From assembly GCA_000708835.1 (NCBI GenBank), contig DF237531.1, forward strand, positions 1-50,746: a stretch of DNA of 50,746 bases, in the 5' to 3' direction. The position numbers and the translations under genes are program-made. Below, one piece after another: positions 22,748 through 33,600 of the stretch (position 1 is its first letter; each line of letters starts with the position of its first letter). The DNA comes from Klebsormidium nitens. Lineage: Eukaryota; Streptophyta; Klebsormidiophyceae; Klebsormidiales; Klebsormidiaceae. The notes under the pieces were generated by a model. That model searched no databases and was not told where the DNA came from. It worked only from the letters and a program-made list of their open reading frames with translations.

Positions 22748-24445
22748 CTAGGGGCACTCTGCTTTTACCCGTTTGATTGCTGTTTCCACTTCGCTGTGGA
22801 GCTGTGTTAGCTGTTTGAGCTTTGCACTTGATTCTCTTACCATCTCCCTTGCCGCTTCCCTCTGCAGATCACGCTTAGCAATGTTACTCAAAACACCCTC
22901 TCAATCTGGAATTATCCATGTATCCATCATCACTTGAGCTTGCTGTAATTGTAGGCACATAGGAACAACAAATACAGAGAAATGCTGTTTGATTGTGACA
23001 CTGTCCGCTTCTGCTTACCTTTGTTTGAATCTAGCGAACAAGATTGACATTGAATGCAAAGCTACTATAGAAGCAATGGCCCTGTTCTGTATCACAGCAG
23101 GAATACATCGCCCAAGATTGGATTCCGCCATGCTAATCATCGATGAGACTGCTGCACAAGGTTCCTTTTTCTGGAAAGCGATTGGGCTCCAGTTTCTCAC
23201 CTCCCTTGCGTGATTGTCCAGAATTGTGGGTATCTTGATCCCCTCAACGCGGTTCAATCTGGACCTGCTTTTCATCAGACGTAGACGCAATGCTGTCTTC
23301 TCTTCTAGGCCCCGCATGTAGATCGCATCCTTCTCTAGCTGCAGCCTGTGGCACTCTCACGTCAACTGCTCTACTTTCAGTTCAAGCACTTGGTTTGCAT
23401 CTCCAAGCCTGGAGAGCTCCTTTGCTGACTCTCTTGAAGCCCTTACTGACTGCTGTTCCTGCGACCTCAACTGTTCGAGCTCTAGTTTCATCCGCTCAAG
23501 CACAGCTTGTTGATCCTCAATAGCTGCAGACTTGGTTTCAAGCAGGTGCTTGACTTCTGCAAGTTCCTTAGACCTCTGAGTAAGGTCGCCCTTCAATGCT
23601 TCATACTCAGATTGCACCGCTCGCTGGTCAACTGTGGTCTCTAGTCTCTTAAGCCTGATTTGTCTGAGCTCGTCCTTCGCAGCAGCAGCCTCCAGAGCTT
23701 TGACCGCAGCCTCACGCTCCTGGTCGCTCAACCTCTCTTTCAGGGTCTCTATCTCATTCTTGTACTTTTCTTCCTCCTTGCTCGGTGTCGCTTCAAGTCC
23801 TTCTAAGTCATCATCGGATTCATCATCACTCAAAATTGGGTTTGCATCACCCCAGCGGTGCTGAGTAGCTCTGCAGGAGGCGGTTGGCGGTTGCCTTGCA
23901 GGGCCAACAAAAACCTTGGTCCATTCCACTCGCGCAAACTTTCCTGATCTTGTTCGATCTGAGGACCTTGTTCGTTTGCTTCTCTGCTTCTTAATTGGAG
24001 GATGCAACCAAGCTTCACTGTCCGTGTCCGGAGTTGCCAGCTCGATCCCCGCGATGATACCTGCATTGGCGCCTCCTCTTGTCAGCACCTCCCCTGATTC
24101 CTCAAATGTTAGCCTTGTCCTCTTTGCGACAGGTGCAGTGCTCAACATGAGATTCTCCTCCTGAAGAATCAACCCAATGTCAGAATGCCTGGCGTCTGGC
24201 AAGGAGCAATCTGGTCCAAAGGATGTTCCCTTGGCTGCACTGATTGCCTCAATTGCCTCAAGCTGGCTCCTCAGATCGACAACTTGCTCAATCTGGGTGT
24301 CCCTTGCCTCTTCTGTTAAGCGGAGCTTCTCTTCCAACACCTTAATTCTGACATCCTTCTTCCTGCAGAGGTCTTTGAGCTCGCCATCAGTATGTGCCGC
24401 AAGGGCGGCGGAATGCAAGGGGGCTCCGGAGAGTAGTGATTTCAT
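22748..24445 (-). CDS. Coiled-coil protein with an in-frame TGA, function unknown
   Basis: I do not recognise the family. The ATG at 24445 is chosen; the upstream TTG at 24463 is not a eukaryotic start. The frame is open to 23357, where one TGA interrupts it, and continues in the same frame to a good GTAAGC donor after 23019. A second exon, 22886-22748, continues the helix and ends in TAG. Total is about 521 codons. Residues 20-75 and 215-360 are rich in Glu, Lys, Leu and Arg with heptad-like spacing, and the helix resumes directly after the TGA (LQLEKDAIYMRGLEEK). A basic stretch, PPIKKQRSKRTRSSDR, and an acidic SDDESDDDLEG suggest a nuclear or structural protein; this is inference. It could be a pseudogene. 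Confidence 0.6.
23357..23359 (-). other. In-frame TGA inside the coiled-coil reading frame
   Basis: The TGA separates two halves of the same minus-strand frame. Sequence on both sides codes for continuous coiled coil, with no room for an intron that would remove it: the nearest GT-AG pair spans only 22 bases. A real nonsense change, stop readthrough or an assembly error are all possible. Confidence 0.7.
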
Positions 24446-25054
24446 CTTGTCTGTTGGTGTCAATGCACTAAGCGACGCTGGTGAGTTGGAACGGCCACAC
24501 CGAGCGCAGCCTGCCTAGCACGCCTCCTTCCCAATCACTTGGGAACCCAGATGGAGGACAATCTTCCCAGCAGAAAAGCTGCAACTCGCAAGCGACCCTT
24601 GCCTAGGCAGAAGCCGCAGCAACCTCCAAGGTGGCCGAGTCCATCATGCTGCTACTAGGTACTAGGTACCGTACTGGTCAGCCAGCCAGACTCTGCGGAT
24701 TCAAATCTAATATGGCGGGAAAGATGGCCAATGGCATGGGAACCTTCAACCAGGTTAAAGAACTTGAACCAAGGAATTGAGTCATCCCGGTACTTTTACG
24801 TAACCAAACCCTCAAACCAAATGGACAACCTGAATCACGCGCTCCAAACGGAAGCTTTACGCTAACCGCCCACTAGCGCCAGCCTAAACCGGCTTGTTTT
24901 CCGGGCGCTTAGGTATCTTGGTTAGAGCGTCTGTTAGTTCTCCCGAAAGTTGCCAGACCGTACTATGATCTCTCTGGCCCGACAGCGCAAGCTAAACCCT
25001 GCGGTGCCAGTGCGGGCGCGCGGCGATTCAACCCGCCGCGCGCCGCGGGCCCGC

Positions 25055-25447
25055 GAGTGACCGCATGGTATCATTCATCGAGGCAAGAGGCACAAAGCAG
25101 CCGAACTTTTCTCGGAAAAACGGACGCGGACACCGTCCAATCTGGCCAACCGGGCACTGATTCAAGACTACACCGGGATCACCAACACTAAAAACCTAAG
25201 AATATGCCTAAGCCGTTAGTATAACCCTAATCGTAGTGCAGTCATGCAGTCAGTACAGTAAGGTGGCACGACCCTAACAAACCGTCACAGGCTTGCAACA
25301 TAACCCTAATGTCACAGGGGGCCCCGGTTGCTTGTCGGCGGTTCCAGGTCCGATCAGTAGCGCACCGGTGTTCGCAACTTTTTTCCGAGAAAAGTTCGGC
25401 TGCTTTGTCCGTTTTGCACCCGTTTTGCATCATTGAGTGACCGCATG
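25055..25447. mobile_element. Non-autonomous inverted-repeat element, candidate
   Basis: A perfect 28-base inverted repeat occupies 25093-25120 and 25380-25407. Outside it, the 13-base word GAGTGACCGCATG is repeated directly at 25055-25067 and 25435-25447. A palindromic pair inside a direct repeat fits a non-autonomous DNA element with a target duplication, but the duplication does not abut the inverted repeats. Confidence 0.5.
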
Positions 25448-25543
25448 CATACGTATATGATTTACGTCCCAAGGGGGTCCCAAGTTGAAGTACGTACGTC
25501 GTCTGCGTCGTAGTCGTCACCACCGATCCTCAATCCACTGCAT

Positions 25544-25926
25544 GGGTCTATAATATATATACACAGTGCACACAGAGGGGGTGTTCTTTTTTCCGAGCGA
25601 CGGTACACTGGCAGGGATTGCGCTGCTGGCGTCGCCTTGAAAACACCGCGCCAATCGCGGGGTGAAGTTGTTTCCATTTCGCCGACTTGTACGGTCATAC
25701 GTCATGGCAACAACACCGAGGTATTCCAATCGGCCACCCCGAAAAAGGCCTGGTGACGGTCCGAACACCAGGTGTTGTTGCGATCAGACCGTGTGCGGGG
25801 CAACTTTTTGCGTGCGGAAGCTACCCCCTGGCACAACGTTGAGAAGCAGAGGGAAATTGGGCAAAACAGCACCTTGAGTTTTCGGCGATTTGCCAAAAAG
25901 AACACCCGCTCTGTGTGTATAGACCC
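25544..25926. mobile_element. Second inverted-repeat element, candidate
   Basis: GGGTCTATA at 25544 and a CACACAGAG...GTGTTCTTTTT block to 25592 are matched in reverse complement by 25895-25926. The left arm has a 16-base AT/AC insertion. The arms are imperfect. The element is about 380 bases and has no coding capacity that I can recognise. Confidence 0.5.
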
Positions 25927-27690
25927 TGAGCGGGTGATCGATCGACGGACAAAATAGCAACGATCTACGTCCTACGGGATCAGGGAAAGTCGGGATTGGG
26001 TGGCCCGTGCAAACGTCCGAAGGCAGCCGCAATGATCACATTACTGCAAAATTGGCGCCCGCCTGCTATGTCAATTCGTCGAAGATCCTTTTTGGTTCCG
26101 ACAGCATGCATGTCGCCTCACTCTAGCTCTCATCCAAACATCTCGACAACCTAAACACAGCTTATTACAAGTCATTGCACTATGTGAATTACTTGCGCCG
26201 CATCCTCGCATCACAGAAGGACCATGAACATGGCTGAATGTGCACAACGCTACCCATACATTCCCTTGTACTTCACATGAGACTTTCCTCAGGCCATCGT
26301 GCAGCTGTCCAGAGTTCCTTACACCATTACCTCTGCTACAGCCTTGGATTGAACAGAAGAAAGAATGAAGCTTAGGCTTCATTCTTTCCCTAGGTCCCTA
26401 GTGTCCGAATACAGTCATAAGGTATGGGTCACTGCATAAGTTATCAAATTTCGGAATTGCAACTAGATCGGAGACAACCCGGCTGCGACTCAACCTAGCA
26501 TGACATGCAAACGAGCTAGGGATTGAACGTCTCTGGTAAGGATCGTGCCCTATTTGCAAGTAGCGCGTGCGTCATAATCAGCGTGTGACCGGACAATCGT
26601 GCAACCCGTGTACTGTAGACGGGGGCATCAGCATATTGAACCTCATCATGATTGGGTGTTCAAGGCCATTCAGCAACCGGGCTGAGTTAGGGGCGGGGTT
26701 GCATCATTGCACTGATGAAGCTATATTTTAAGAACGCTATGTGAGTACACGAGTGTCAGCATTCGCATCGCCAGGCATATTCGTCCGGCCGATTGACTGT
26801 TCGTTTACGTTGTTTGAGCATACTTCAGCGCAGTACCGTCATGACGGTCCTGGTCTTGCGGATAGGTTCGCACTGGCCTTGAGCAATTCCGACCTGGCGC
26901 TGGATTCATTTAGGCATGGTCATTCATGCAAGTTATCACAATGACTTGGAAGTTCTTCATATCAAGCTAAATTGCCAGAGCTCAGTACGGCACGTAATTC
27001 AATTTCACACAAGCGATTGTGATGATCTTGCGACGATCCCGTTGTGGAACTACGTATCCGTTAGCGCATCAGAATCAAAGCCAGAACCGGAACTGGTACC
27101 AAATTTCTACCGCGCCGTCGCGGAACTTGCTCGGAGGTGGTAATCTTCTTGAAGAGCGACTCACGAGGCCAGATAAGCATTAGATAAACAGTCGATGAGA
27201 TGGAAGGGAAACGGCGCATTTTGGTTGCACTTTCGAAGCTAGTTCTGGACACCATGTCGTACTTAGCTTAGTGTTCATACAGGGTTTTCAAAATGGCGAC
27301 ATGCAAAAGAGCCTAGCAAAGACGACTTGCACGTGTCTTCAAAGGATAAGTCATAAACTGCGTCTCGCCAAAGCTTTTGCGGTAAAATCCAGACACGTAA
27401 ACCAACTCGACCGCTACCTAAGACTAGACGTTTTGACAGACGCGACAAATATGTACCGACAAAGGCCATAGGTGGATATCAGCGTTTTTTCCCGGCTTTG
27501 CCGAAGCTCACACGTGCACTGCCTACTAATGCTAATCCTCATGCTTCTAAGTTCGCTACATGTAACGGCCTTTTCTTCTTCCTTCCGACAACTCGCACGG
27601 CCCATTTTGCACTTGCCCTTCCCAAACCACAGGACGCGCCCCCGCGGCTTTCTTGCGCGCGGCTCCGCGCTCCAGCGCGCGTGTGCGCGC

Positions 27691-30600
27691 CTACAGCTCG
27701 CGCGCGTCGGCGGCGCGCTGGGCGAGCGCCTCCTCCATCATCTGGATCATGTCGGGGTACGCCTCCTCGCCCGCGGCCGCGGCCGCGGACTCGAGCAGCT
27801 TGCGCTTGCTGGACATGAGGGGGATCCCCCCGGCGGGGCTGGTCTTCTTGGAGAAGACCGACTTGTAGATGATGCCGTGGGCGCCCCAGTTGGAGTCGAC
27901 GACCTGCCCGGGGAAAGGGAACCGGGGATAAATTAAGTAAGGCCGTATTCAAATCTGAGCGTACAAGGGAAGGCAAACTTGGTAATCAGCGGTATTTCTG
28001 CGCTCCTGAAGAAAACTTCAAGCCGTAACTTAGGCAGCAGCCCGTCATGCTGACGTCCTGACTCCTACCTGACGTTTCGAACGGCTGAGATCATCGTAAA
28101 TCAGCACAGACCACCTCAGATTCCTCCAAGCGACCGTTCGCACGCTCGTTGAGGGCATGCTCTGCCCCTCAACGTGCTGACCTTTCCTTGCACCAGGAGC
28201 TCTTTCGACACGGTCCACTTTCGATCTGCTCTGTAATGCTCCCTTACGGACTTCCAAAAGACTCCAGCGTGCTCATCTTTCGAAACACCCCGTTGATTGA
28301 AGCAAGCATTTCAAATCCTTGCGAAATCCAATTCGTGCAAGTTGGTAAGGGAAAGAGACCGCACCTGGGTCACACCAAAGTCGACGCTGGTGCTCATGAC
28401 GCTGATGGACTCCCTTTCGGTGAGACCGAAGCCGTCGATGAGGAACTGCCTGGTGTTGAAGTAAGTGTTGGCGAAGGCCTTGTTCAGATCGGCACCGAAC
28501 TGGGGCTTGCCGATGTCACTGCACAAGTCCAGGACAGACGGTTTCAGAAGGTTTCAGAAGGTTTCAGAAGGACTTCTGTACGAAGCAGGGAAACCGTTCT
28601 CCAAACAGATTCTGCGGCTGAAGCCGCGCGCCTGTTGATTGGAGGTTGACCGCCTTCTCGGTCTCACAAGTCCCTACCGCTGGTGGACGGCTGACGAATT
28701 ACTGTCTCCAGAGTCGCTTGAAAATCAACCGTACTAATCAGATCTGCCAGCAATGTGTCAGTGCTCTGACAGAAATATCTCAATCGGGCAACGATCTCGT
28801 CCTCAAAGAAGCTCTGAGCTTCTCATCTAGAGCTAGTCAGCTCACCGCTGTAGTCGGATTACGCGAAGCCGTCGAAAGACTGTTCTTTTGACTGCACGGA
28901 ATGAGCGCCTTCAAACCGCATCATATCGCAAACCTGCTTGATAAAGCGATTCTCAAGGGCACATTACCTGGGGTTGGACAGCTCTGAGATGAATTCATTG
29001 TACGCGAATCCGTGCACCAGAATGTAGAACTAGGTCTCGAGAACGGGCGCCCCCAAAAACCCGTCACGATAACCAAGAAGCTCAACATACTGATCCAAAT
29101 CCAAAAGAGTTACCCGGTTGAACCCAAAAATGGTAACGGATGGATTGCTTGGGCTTGGTCTGCTCTAAGATGTGGTCGTTGTACGCAAACTCGTGATTGA
29201 GATTGTTTTCCTTGATCTCCATGACGGGCGCCTTCAATTCTCGTTAACAGAAAACAAATTCTGTTTGAGAACCGATTCTAAAGCATACGGAACACGTTGT
29301 ACCTGGGCTTGGTCAGCTCCGAGATGTAGTCGTTGTAGGCGAATCCGTGCACCAGAATGTAGTCCCTGGTCTCCGTCAAGGGCGCCCTCATTCCCGGTCA
29401 GAGTGAAGCAGAATCGGTCAACGAACTAATTTAAACCCAAAGGGTTAGAAAGTGGTTTACCTGGGCTTGGTCAGCTCCGAGATGTAGTCGTTGTAGGCGA
29501 ACCCGTGCACCAGAATGTAGTCCTTGGTTTCCATAACGGGCGCCTTCATGTTTTTGAGGGCGGCAGGCAGAGTCGCCTCCGGAAGGGTGGTGATGCGGAA
29601 AGTTCCGGTCAGGGACGCCTCGATGGCGTTGCCGGAAAGCTCGGAGTCGCCCTCGGCTGCGCAGGGTTCAGTTTTGGGTTAGGAACTATCAAGCTCCTCT
29701 AACTGAGTTCAGTGGGTTCTCAATAATTCTGTTTTCTGTAAGTTCTTGACTTGATTTGCGAAAGGGAATGGTCAGGGTTCGCCTCGATGGCGTTGCCGGA
29801 AAGCTCGGAGTCGCCCTCAGCTGAAAGGGGTATATTTTTGGGTTACGATTTTGAGACGAAAAAGATTGACGTTTTTTAACGCTTGCCGGAAGCTCGATTC
29901 GCCCTCAGCTGGGTAGAATTTGAATTTGGGTTACGCACTTCAGACTCACGTCGAGAGCTTAATAGAGTGGGGTACGTTGAGAATATAACCTAGGACGCGG
30001 AACGCCTTCCTGAGAAATGCCTTTAGGGGGCTGAGTCGCTTCTGCTGTGCAAACGTTTTCGTCGAAGCAAAGATAAGAATAATTGTTGATCCAGGAAGGT
30101 GCCTGAACATACGAAGAGGTGCAAGACGCAAAGAGCTCGAAAAACGCTTCGTTGGTCAAAGGATTATTGACAACCTCAAGGAAGACGGAGAGAACGATGT
30201 GAAGTTTGAGATCAGCACTTCGCTGCGTGCCGACAAGGCGGATGTCTTCGAACCGAGAAAGTTTCTTCATGGTCAGACCGCACGATTTTGAAAAACGTAC
30301 CTGACAAGCAGAGACAGATCTCGAGCGATACAAACAATGACGAGTTACAACTAATCACCTACCTGCATGGTAATCGCCGAAGGAGCAACAGCGCTGTGTT
30401 CATCCGCCCCTCACAAAGGTTCGTAACCTCGGCGCCAACTCAAAATACAACCTCACTACAGGAACACCGCGAAATCTCAAACCTAGAATCAGCATCCCCA
30501 CCTGCGTGGCCCCACCGAAGGTCAGCGTCTATCTGAACCTGAACGTATAAACAAGCATCAGTGCACCAACTTGAAAACGCCCAGTTTAATCAACTCTCAG

Positions 30601-33600
30601 AGAAGAACCGGTTGAACTTTGTCACCTACCGGCGTGGCAATCGCCGAATGACAGCAGCCCTCCGTCGACTTGCACCTTGTAGTAGATGGTGACACCGGCG
30701 CCGATCCTCCAGTTGTCGATGTTGCCGCCGAAGTTGCTGGGGGGGCCGCTCGACGCGCCGATGATGGGGGACGTGGAGTTCTTGCCGTAGTCGAGCGCGT
30801 TCGCGGGCGCGAGACCTGTGCAAAGATTGCGAGGGTTTGAGGGTTTGGTGGCAAGGGTTAGAGGGTTAGGTCAAACACATATTAAAAATCTCGAGCTCAG
30901 AAGTTTTAAAGCTCAACGCGCCGATGACGGGCGACGTGGAGTTCTTGCCGTAGTCGAGCGCGTTCGCGGGCGCGAGACCTGTGCAAAGATTGCGAGGGTT
31001 TTAGGGCTCAGAAGCTCGGATTTCTAGGGTTTTAGGCACCTGAAGTGGTTGAAAAAATGGCTCAACGTACCGATGGTGGGGGACGTGGAGTTTCTGTCGC
31101 AGTCGAGCACGTTCGCGGGCGCGAGACATGCGTGATAACAAGGGGAAGAATGTATGGCCCTGCGTCAAATGCATGTTTCGCAGGATTTCGATTTGCAACG
31201 TTCATCGTCGATCACAGTTGGCGGGCGAAACCTGCGGCAAAGACTCAAAACCAAGAACTCGGCTCTAACACGGATTGTTGACACAACACTTCTGGCTTTC
31301 CGTGCGTGACTTCGCTTCCAAGTTTCAGTTGTTCCGGACCCATGAGCTTCGAGAATCGAATGTGAGCAGGTGTCCACTATTATCGGCGCCCGTCTATCAT
31401 ATCTTTCTGTACAATCGTCTAGATAAGTTCACGTTTCAGGAAGCCCAGATGCGACTGCAGCGGGATGCGAAACCTTTACTGGCGTGTTGAGACATCCCAT
31501 GGCGGAGCCGTTGAGGAGGCTTCGCCTAAACAAACTAAATCCAAATCAGAATACAAATTCAAGCTCGAGCCCAAACCAGATTCAAACCCAAACCCACCCA
31601 TGGTGCCGAGATGCGGAAGTTCCTGGGCGTGCTGATTACTGCATTGCGGCGCCGTTTAGAAGGCTTGAACCGAACCCAACCAACTCCAAAGCAAACACAA
31701 ACTCAAAATCGAGCCCAATTTCAAAATGAAACCGAAACCGAAACCGAAACCAAACCCACCCATGGTGCCCAGATGCGGCCGCAGCGGGATGCGGAAGTTC
31801 ATGGGTGTGTTGAGATACTGCATCGCCGTGCCGTTGGGGAGGCTCGACTTGTAGCCCTCGGGGTATTCACCGGGTCAAAGGCGCCGTTCGCGCCGGGCAC
31901 TCCGTAGTTAACCGGGTGCGGGTAAACCTGGCCGCCGGTCTTGCCATCGGGGCCAATTACCTGGTTAGAAGTAACGAAGAACGTCATTAAGAGAGTGGTT
32001 ACCAAGGGTTTGTCACCGGGTCAAAGGCGCCGGTTCCGGGCACTCCGTGATCAACCGGGTGGGAATATATCTGGCCGCCGGTCTTGCCATCCGGGCCGAT
32101 CACCTGGTTAGAAGCAGAGGAGAACGTTGTTAGAGGGTGGGTAGCGAGGATTTATTACCGGGTCGAAGGCCCCGTTCGCTCTGGGCGCGCCGCAGTTCAC
32201 GGGGAGTATTGAAGGTCAAAGGCACGTCCTTAGCTGTTACGTATCCTTTCGAGTGGTTGGTGTCTTTTTCTTGACGTCAAGATCTGATTTTGAATAAGGT
32301 CCTTGCCTTGAGTCTTGACACATGAGAAAGGCGGCGAACACTCTTCAGAACCCTTCAAAGTTAGATGGTAAAACCTGTCCGGCGCTCAACATCCGAGACT
32401 TAAGATCTGAATGGATTCTCGATTTGGAAAAAGTTTTTCACAGGTCCTCTGCGTTTCAAGGAACACCGGGCAAGAACACAGAGACTATTTTATTAGTTGT
32501 GGCGCACTCGAATCCCAAGAGCTCCCGGTTTTCAGGAAACGCACCGTGCTGGGCACCATGAACTGGTACACTGGATAGCCCCACTGGCCGGTCTCATCGG
32601 CGATGACGTCATAGATGATGATGGCGGAGTCGGTGAAATTGACGCCGGACGTGTTGGTCACCTGCGTAATGCAAAAGGGAAGTTTTAGTCTTGTAGTCTT
32701 ATGGGCGTTTGCCTTTGTGTTTTTGGGCGAGTGCGTATGTTCTTCTGGGCGATTGCATATGTTCATTTAGGCGATTGCGTATGCTTTTGGGCGATCTCGT
32801 ATTCGTTTGGGCGATCGCGTATTCTTGCGGGCGATTGCGGAAAAGAGCCTTCCGAGAAGCCCATACAGCCAGGCACTCTTAAGTGTACAACGAGAGGAAA
32901 GTGAACCTAAAGTGCGGGCCCTGCTTAGTGGATCACTCATCAACGTTTGCTTCAACCTTGCGGCGACTACGTGCCTTATTGTTTCGAAAAAACGGCACCT
33001 TTGAACGAAGGTGACGTAAAACGAAATGAAGAAAGCAAGTCAAGCGTATCTGGCTATTCGGCGTTCGAAACCAGTCTTCGTCCGGTTCGCTGAAAAGGGG
33101 TTCCACCCATCCTTTCAGAACAGAATTCTAGATACCCCGCAGCAATAGCCAAAATACAGACGTACCGGCCGCTGCACTCCTTTTTGAGTTCAAACATGGA
33201 TATAGAAATTTAAAGTCCTTGCAACCAGCTTCCTTGGTGTTTACAAAGATTCGCTTTTTTAACTAGCATAGAGATTGGCACAGTAGACCGACTCGCTGTT
33301 TCACCATGTAGACGACGGCCTCCCTTCCAGGAGAAGTCTATCAGTTCTTAGATGCAAGGCGTGGATTTCGGTAGATTGTGAGGTCTCTTTTCTAAAACTT
33401 CCGGCTTGGACTTACAAAACGTCCGCTTTTCAGGCAGGTCTAGGCTAGAACGGGTTCCATAAACAGGGGTTTCAGTGAGCTTTTAGTTTCTTTCAGGGTT
33501 AGGGAATGTGGTTACCTGAGCGGGATAACCCGAGGTTCCCTGCGTGTTGGCGCCGTAGCACTTGCCCGTGGAGGGGTTCTTGCGGGGATCGAGCGCCAGG

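Larger units (their letters stand above)
24446..27690. other. Intergenic region with inverted-repeat elements
   Basis: This 3.2-kb stretch separates the 5' end of the coiled-coil gene from the 3' end of the amidase gene. AGGTACCGTA lies at 24664-24673, about 220 bases upstream of the coiled-coil start. Two inverted-repeat elements lie at 25055-25447 and 25544-25926. Reading frames here are short, and from 26000 to 27690 I see nothing else. Confidence 0.6.

Noticed and set aside
30825-31035. TTAGGG-like words resembling telomere repeats
   Set aside because: Short, irregular and inside amidase introns as part of the exon 8 echo units; not a telomeric tract.
31860-31875. A tiny intron explaining the exon 7 frame change in the amidase gene
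   Set aside because: There is no AG acceptor before the resumed frame, and the required shift is a single base.
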